Shown: piece after piece, positions 34,512-39,110 of the stretch
Numbering within the stretch: the stretch's first letter is position 1
Layout: each line of letters opens with the position of its first letter
Assembly: GCF_001673365.1 (NCBI RefSeq)
Contig: NZ_LZLS01000073.1
Span: 1 to 39,110, forward strand
Reading direction: 5' to 3'
Source of the DNA: Mycobacterium asiaticum
Lineage (GTDB): Bacteria; Actinomycetota; Actinomycetes; Mycobacteriales; Mycobacteriaceae
Length of the DNA stretch: 39,110 nucleotides
Translations under genes and position numbers: made by a program
Notes under the pieces: generated by a model
What the model saw: only the letters and a program-made list of their open reading frames with translations
The model's database searches: none
Told to the model about the DNA's origin: nothing

Positions 34512-34826
34512 ATGGCTTGGCTCGTGCTGATTGTGTCGGGAGTTCTCGAGGCGGTGTGGGCGACCGCGCTGGGCAGATCCGACGGTTTCTCCCGATTGGC
34601 ACCGTCGGCAATCTTCGTTGTCTCACTGCTGTTCTCGATGAGCGGGCTAGCTTTTGCGATGCGCAGTCTGCCCACCGGGACCAGCTATGCGGTGTGGGTC
34701 GGCATCGGCGCGGTGCTCACGGTCGGCTACGCAGTACTCGCCGGCAGCGAAACCGCTTCACCGGTCAAGCTTTTGCTGATCGGTGGGGTGATCGCCTGCA
34801 TCGTCGGACTCAAGCTGGTCGGCTAG
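34512..34826 (+). CDS. SMR-family guanidinium exporter (Gdx/SugE type)
   Basis: Small multidrug resistance family protein, 104 aa, four membrane helices. The essential proton/substrate glutamate is E13 in SGVLEAVWATALG, with the LEAVWA pattern of the Gdx (formerly SugE) subgroup rather than the EmrE drug-exporter pattern; SYAVWVGIGAVLT is in helix 3. Gdx proteins exchange guanidinium for protons as antiparallel dimers. The guanidine-III riboswitch immediately upstream makes this substrate very likely. A strong GGAGG lies six bases before the ATG. It is monocistronic, ending 6 bp from the convergent YihY-like gene. Confidence 0.92.
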   Translation: MAWLVLIVSGVLEAVWATALGRSDGFSRLAPSAIFVVSLLFSMSGLAFAMRSLPTGTSYAVWVGIGAVLTVGYAVLAGSETASPVKLLLIGGVIACIVGLKLVG

Positions 34827-34832
34827 CCCGGG

Positions 34833-35858
34833 TTAGCTCCGTCTTCGGAATAGTCGCGAAACCGTCAGCGCCCCAACGGCTCCCGCGGCCACCGCAGTCA
34901 AAGTCTGTTTGGCGCTGGGGCCGTCCTGAACCTGGATGCGCGGGCTGATGATCGCGGGCGCGGGCGGATCCACATAGGTCTCGCGTTCGTCGTCGGAGGC
35001 GGTGGCGGCCCACGCGGTGGCGAACAGCAGCAGCGACCAGGTGACGAACGCGAACACCATCAAGCCCAGCACCGGCCCAAACGTTGCACCCGCGGGACTG
35101 CGCAGCACCGTCTGCAGATAGATCGAACCCAACTGCTTGAACAACTCGAAGCCGACGGCCGCTATCAATCCGGCCCGCATCGAGGTGACGAAGCTGCCCG
35201 GCTCTCGCGGCAACCGGGCGATCATCCAGGTGAACAGCAGCCACGACACCAACAATGAGACCAGCACCGAGACGCCGCGGAAAATCTCGTCGAACACCGA
35301 AAACTCAGGTATGTGAAGCAATCTCAGCAGCGCGGCCATCGGCTTCGCCTGTCCCAGCGCACTCAACGCCACGGTCGCCATGATCACCACGAAAGTGCCC
35401 AGCATCGCGAGCAGATCGGAGAGTTTGGTGCGTAGGTAGCCCGCCTCATCGGTCCCCTGTAACCACATCTCGCTCAACGCTTCCCGCAGATGCCACATCC
35501 AGCCCAGGCCCGCCCAGGTCGCGGTGAGCAACCCGATCACGCCTACCGAAGTACGCGCGTCGATCGCCGAAGTCATCAGATCGACCAACTGCTGCCCGAG
35601 TTGACCGGACACCGCCGTCCTGATGCGGTCCTCGACGGTGTTCAACAGCTCCGGCCGGCGCGACAACGTGTAGCCGGCCGCCGCGAAACCGACCATTAGC
35701 AACGGAAAGATCGCGAAGATCGTGTAGTAGGTCAGCCCCGCCGCGAAGAAAGTGCCCTTTTGCTCGCTGAAGCGTTGGTAGGCCTTCCACACATGATCGA
35801 GCCAACCGTGCCGGGCCCGCAGCCGGGCCACAAACCCGGGCTCGGCCTGCTCATTCAT
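34833..35858 (-). CDS. YihY/BrkB-family membrane protein
   Basis: 341-aa inner-membrane protein of the YihY/virulence factor BrkB family (Rv3335c orthologue). The family opening HVWKAYQRFSEQKGTFFAAGLTYYTIFAIFPLLMVGFAA is present, followed by further hydrophobic helices (six in total by eye) and the conserved GLGWMWHLREALSEMW and LFKQLGSIYLQTVLRSPAGATFG segments. The last 60 residues are soluble and basic at the end (SRLFRRRS). The role is unknown; an old RNase BN assignment for this family has been abandoned. It follows trpS by 6 bp and is presumably its operon partner. Confidence 0.88.
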   Translation of the reverse strand: MNEQAEPGFVARLRARHGWLDHVWKAYQRFSEQKGTFFAAGLTYYTIFAIFPLLMVGFAAAGYTLSRRPELLNTVEDRIRTAVSGQLGQQLVDLMTSAIDARTSVGVIGLLTATWAGLGWMWHLREALSEMWLQGTDEAGYLRTKLSDLLAMLGTFVVIMATVALSALGQAKPMAALLRLLHIPEFSVFDEIFRGVSVLVSLLVSWLLFTWMIARLPREPGSFVTSMRAGLIAAVGFELFKQLGSIYLQTVLRSPAGATFGPVLGLMVFAFVTWSLLLFATAWAATASDDERETYVDPPAPAIISPRIQVQDGPSAKQTLTAVAAGAVGALTVSRLFRRRS

Positions 35859-35864
35859 GGGTCA

Positions 35865-36902
<1,038 letters not shown>

Positions 36903-36919
36903 TCACGTGCCCCGGCCAT

Positions 36920-36979
36920 CCGAGCGTGAAGCTGGCCGCACGCTCGGCGCCGAGCGTGAAGCTGGCCGCACGCTCGGCG
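36920..36979. repeat. Tandem 30-bp repeat, each copy a hairpin
   Basis: A 30-bp unit at 36921-36950 is repeated at 36951-36979 with only the last base differing. Each copy makes a 9-bp stem: 36920-36928 with 36939-36947, and 36950-36958 with 36969-36977, each with a 10-base loop. It lies between divergent trpS and the hydrolase, so it may affect either transcript or be a palindromic repeat element. I recall similar GAGCGTG/CACGCTC palindromes scattered in mycobacterial genomes, unverified. Confidence 0.85.
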
Positions 36980-37025
36980 ATGCACGCGCGCTCGGGGCAG
37001 GTTGCGATACCGGCGGTACCGCATT

Positions 37026-37031
37026 TACTGT
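37026..37031 (+). promoter_or_regulatory. Possible -10 box of the alpha/beta hydrolase
   Basis: TACTGT, seven bases before the ATG at 37039; fits a leaderless transcript. It also favours this ATG over the longer open frame that starts near 36880 and runs through the tandem hairpins. Confidence 0.4.
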
Positions 37032-37038
37032 CGAAAAT

Positions 37039-37911
37039 ATGCGAAGTCTGCGTAAGCCCGCGTCGGGCGCCGCCACCCGTGCGCCGATTCACCTGGGCTC
37101 CGGCGAACCGGTCCTGCTGCTGCACCCGTTCCTGATGTCCCAGACGGTGTGGGAGGTTGTTGCCCAGCAAATCGCCGACACCGGACGCTACGAAGTCTTC
37201 GCCCCCACGATGGCGGGGCACAACGGCGGTCCGCGCGCCGGCACTTATTTCCTGTCGTCGCAGGTTCTGGCCGACCACGTCGAACAGCAGATGGACGAAC
37301 TGGGCTGGGAAACCGCCCATATCGTGGGTAATTCGCTGGGCGGCTGGGTGGCGTTCGAGCTGGAACGACGCGGGCGCGCCCGCAGTGTCATCGGCATCGC
37401 CCCGGCCGGCGGCTGGACACGATGGAGCCCGGCCAAGTTCGAGGTGATCGCCAAATTCATCCTGGGCATACCGATGCTGGTGCTGGCCTGGTTGTTCGGA
37501 CCGAAGGTGCTGCACATTCCGTTCAGCCGGCCGTTGGCCACCTATGCCATCAGTGCCAGCCCCGACGGGGTCAGCGAGCGCGAACTCAGCGTCATCGTCG
37601 ACGATGTCGCGCACTGCCCGGCCTATTTCCAATTGCTGGTCAAAGCGCTGCTGATGCCCGGGCTGCAGGAACTCGCCGAGAACGCCGTCCCGGCGCATCT
37701 CGTTGTCTGCGAGAAGGACCGGATCGTCCCGTCCCCCAGGTTCAGTGCGCACTTTCGCAACCATCTGCCGGACAACCACCGGTTCACCCAGTTGGACAAC
37801 GTCGGCCACGTGCCGATGTTCGAGGCGCCCGGCCGGGTCACCGAGGTGATGCTGGACTTCTTGGACGAGCACGTGCAGGCCGGGCGCGCCATCGATCCGC
37901 CGGCCAGCTAA
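37039..37911 (+). CDS. Alpha/beta hydrolase (Rv3337/Rv3338-like, intact)
   Basis: Alpha/beta-hydrolase fold protein, 290 aa. The oxyanion motif is LLLHPFLMS, the nucleophile elbow VGNSLGGW (Ser in G-x-S-x-G), the acid in VCEKDRIVP and the His in NVGHVPMFE. A cap domain contains a hydrophobic stretch, KFILGIPMLVLAWLFGP, which could touch a membrane or lipid substrate. In M. tuberculosis the corresponding sequence is annotated as two short genes, Rv3337 and Rv3338; here it is one uninterrupted frame with all catalytic residues. The substrate is unknown; an esterase or epoxide-hydrolase-like role is possible. Confidence 0.85.
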   Translation: MRSLRKPASGAATRAPIHLGSGEPVLLLHPFLMSQTVWEVVAQQIADTGRYEVFAPTMAGHNGGPRAGTYFLSSQVLADHVEQQMDELGWETAHIVGNSLGGWVAFELERRGRARSVIGIAPAGGWTRWSPAKFEVIAKFILGIPMLVLAWLFGPKVLHIPFSRPLATYAISASPDGVSERELSVIVDDVAHCPAYFQLLVKALLMPGLQELAENAVPAHLVVCEKDRIVPSPRFSAHFRNHLPDNHRFTQLDNVGHVPMFEAPGRVTEVMLDFLDEHVQAGRAIDPPAS

Positions 37912-38006
37912 GCCCGCTACACACCGGCGAGACACCGGAAAGGGCCGGTAGCGCCGTCACCAGTCGAATTGGCATCCGGCTGCCGCCATACGATATTCTT
38001 CGGTTC
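37912..38006 (+). promoter_or_regulatory. metZ upstream region and riboswitch promoter
   Basis: TTGGCA (37969-37974) and TATTCT (37994-37999) form a plausible promoter with a 19-bp spacer. A start six to eight bases after TATTCT would fall on the first base of the SAM-IV aptamer. In M. tuberculosis icd1 (Rv3339c) lies between the hydrolase and metZ; it is absent here. No gene is seen in this stretch. Confidence 0.4.
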
Positions 38007-38125
38007 GGTCATGAGCGCCAGCGTCAAGCCCCGGCTTGCTGGCCGGCAACCCTCCAACCGCGGTGGGGTGCCCCGGGTGATGACCAGGTTGAGTAGCCGC
38101 ACCGGCTACGCGGCAAGCGCGGGTC
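38007..38125 (+). promoter_or_regulatory. SAM-IV riboswitch
   Basis: S-adenosylmethionine-sensing aptamer upstream of metZ. The 119 bases follow the mycobacterial SAM-IV sequence as I remember it: GGTCATGAGCGCCAGCGTCA at the 5' end paired with GGGTGATGACC, the GCCGGCAACCCTCCAACCGC core shared with SAM-I, GGTGGGGTGCCCCGGG, a GTAGCCGCACCGGCTAC hairpin, and the 3' pseudoknot strand AAGCGCGGGTC. A following stem, GGGTCC (38121-38126) with GGACCC (38138-38143), overlaps its 3' end and may be the switching element. Excess SAM should lower metZ expression. Confidence 0.92.
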
Positions 38126-38251
38126 CGCCGTCAACCGGGACCCCTGAGCTGACAGGGAAACGTGATGTGCACTTCTGAAAACCACTCGGCTCTTCCCGCT
38201 GTGCCTCTCTTCGCCTAACCGCCACTTCCTCATAGCCAGAAAGCGACCAGA

Positions 38252-39110
<859 letters not shown>

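Noticed and set aside
36921..36979. CRISPR-like array
   Set aside because: The two 30-bp copies are directly adjacent with no spacers and no cas genes are nearby.

Overview
This is a high-GC mycobacterial segment. Gene order follows the Mycobacterium tuberculosis block from amiA1 (Rv3305c) to the methionine gene Rv3340. Two PE-family proteins, many start codons with a TANNNT box 6-8 bases upstream, and specific orthologues (sapM, sigJ, dacB1, sugI) point to a non-tuberculous, probably slow-growing Mycobacterium. Family names come from reading the proteins and from memory of M. tuberculosis; no search was run.

Region by region. Positions 94-2441 (-) hold two M20 amidohydrolases, amiB1-amiA1. 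Positions 2495-5495 hold purine nucleoside phosphorylase, a PGM2-type phosphohexose/phosphopentose mutase, and convergent upp. Positions 5590-7830 hold a SapM-like secreted acid phosphatase and the acidic-linker protein Rv3311. Positions 7930-9800 are accessory: a lone membrane-tailed PE protein, an alpha/beta hydrolase, a 62-bp palindrome and a small basic ORF. Positions 9801-13058 hold a giant cyclase/ATPase/LuxR regulator where M. tuberculosis has the pilin gene mtp. Positions 13067-15836 (-) are cdd-deoA-add with 4-bp start/stop overlaps. Positions 16005-19550 are sdhCDAB, the Sdh2 type of succinate dehydrogenase. Positions 19547-25098 are a second accessory island: a P450-methyltransferase pair, an SCO6745-like protein, a truncated condensation-domain ORF, an AhpD-like protein and a PE-hydrolase. 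Positions 25099-27377 are sigJ and a divergent class III aminotransferase. Positions 27488-30282 (-) are a MerR regulator plus a VIT/VWA protein. Positions 30394-34433 are dacB1, a PH-like small protein, sugI and nagA. Positions 34458-34826 are a guanidine-III riboswitch with an SMR guanidinium exporter. Positions 34833-36887 (-) are trpS-yihY. Positions 37039-37911 are an alpha/beta hydrolase, followed by a SAM-IV riboswitch and metZ.

How the genes work together. deoD, the mutase, upp, cdd, deoA and add form a nearly complete nucleoside-salvage set: deamination, phosphorolysis, pentose-phosphate isomerisation and base recovery. The SDH operon feeds the respiratory chain. Two riboswitches control a guanidinium exporter and methionine synthesis. 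The MerR operon starts from a perfect dyad that contains the same promoter-like spacing on both strands.

The right end is not trustworthy. From 38936 the sequence folds back on itself: 38859-38935 and 39034-39110 are perfect 77-base inverted copies. They truncate metZ artificially. The exact 77-base arm ending at the last base of the window looks like an assembly-graph artefact at a contig end. I saw no tRNA, rRNA, CRISPR array, intact insertion sequence or prophage. The content is mainly ordinary mycobacterial core with accessory insertions; no clear new multi-gene system is proven, but several small elements deserve a check.
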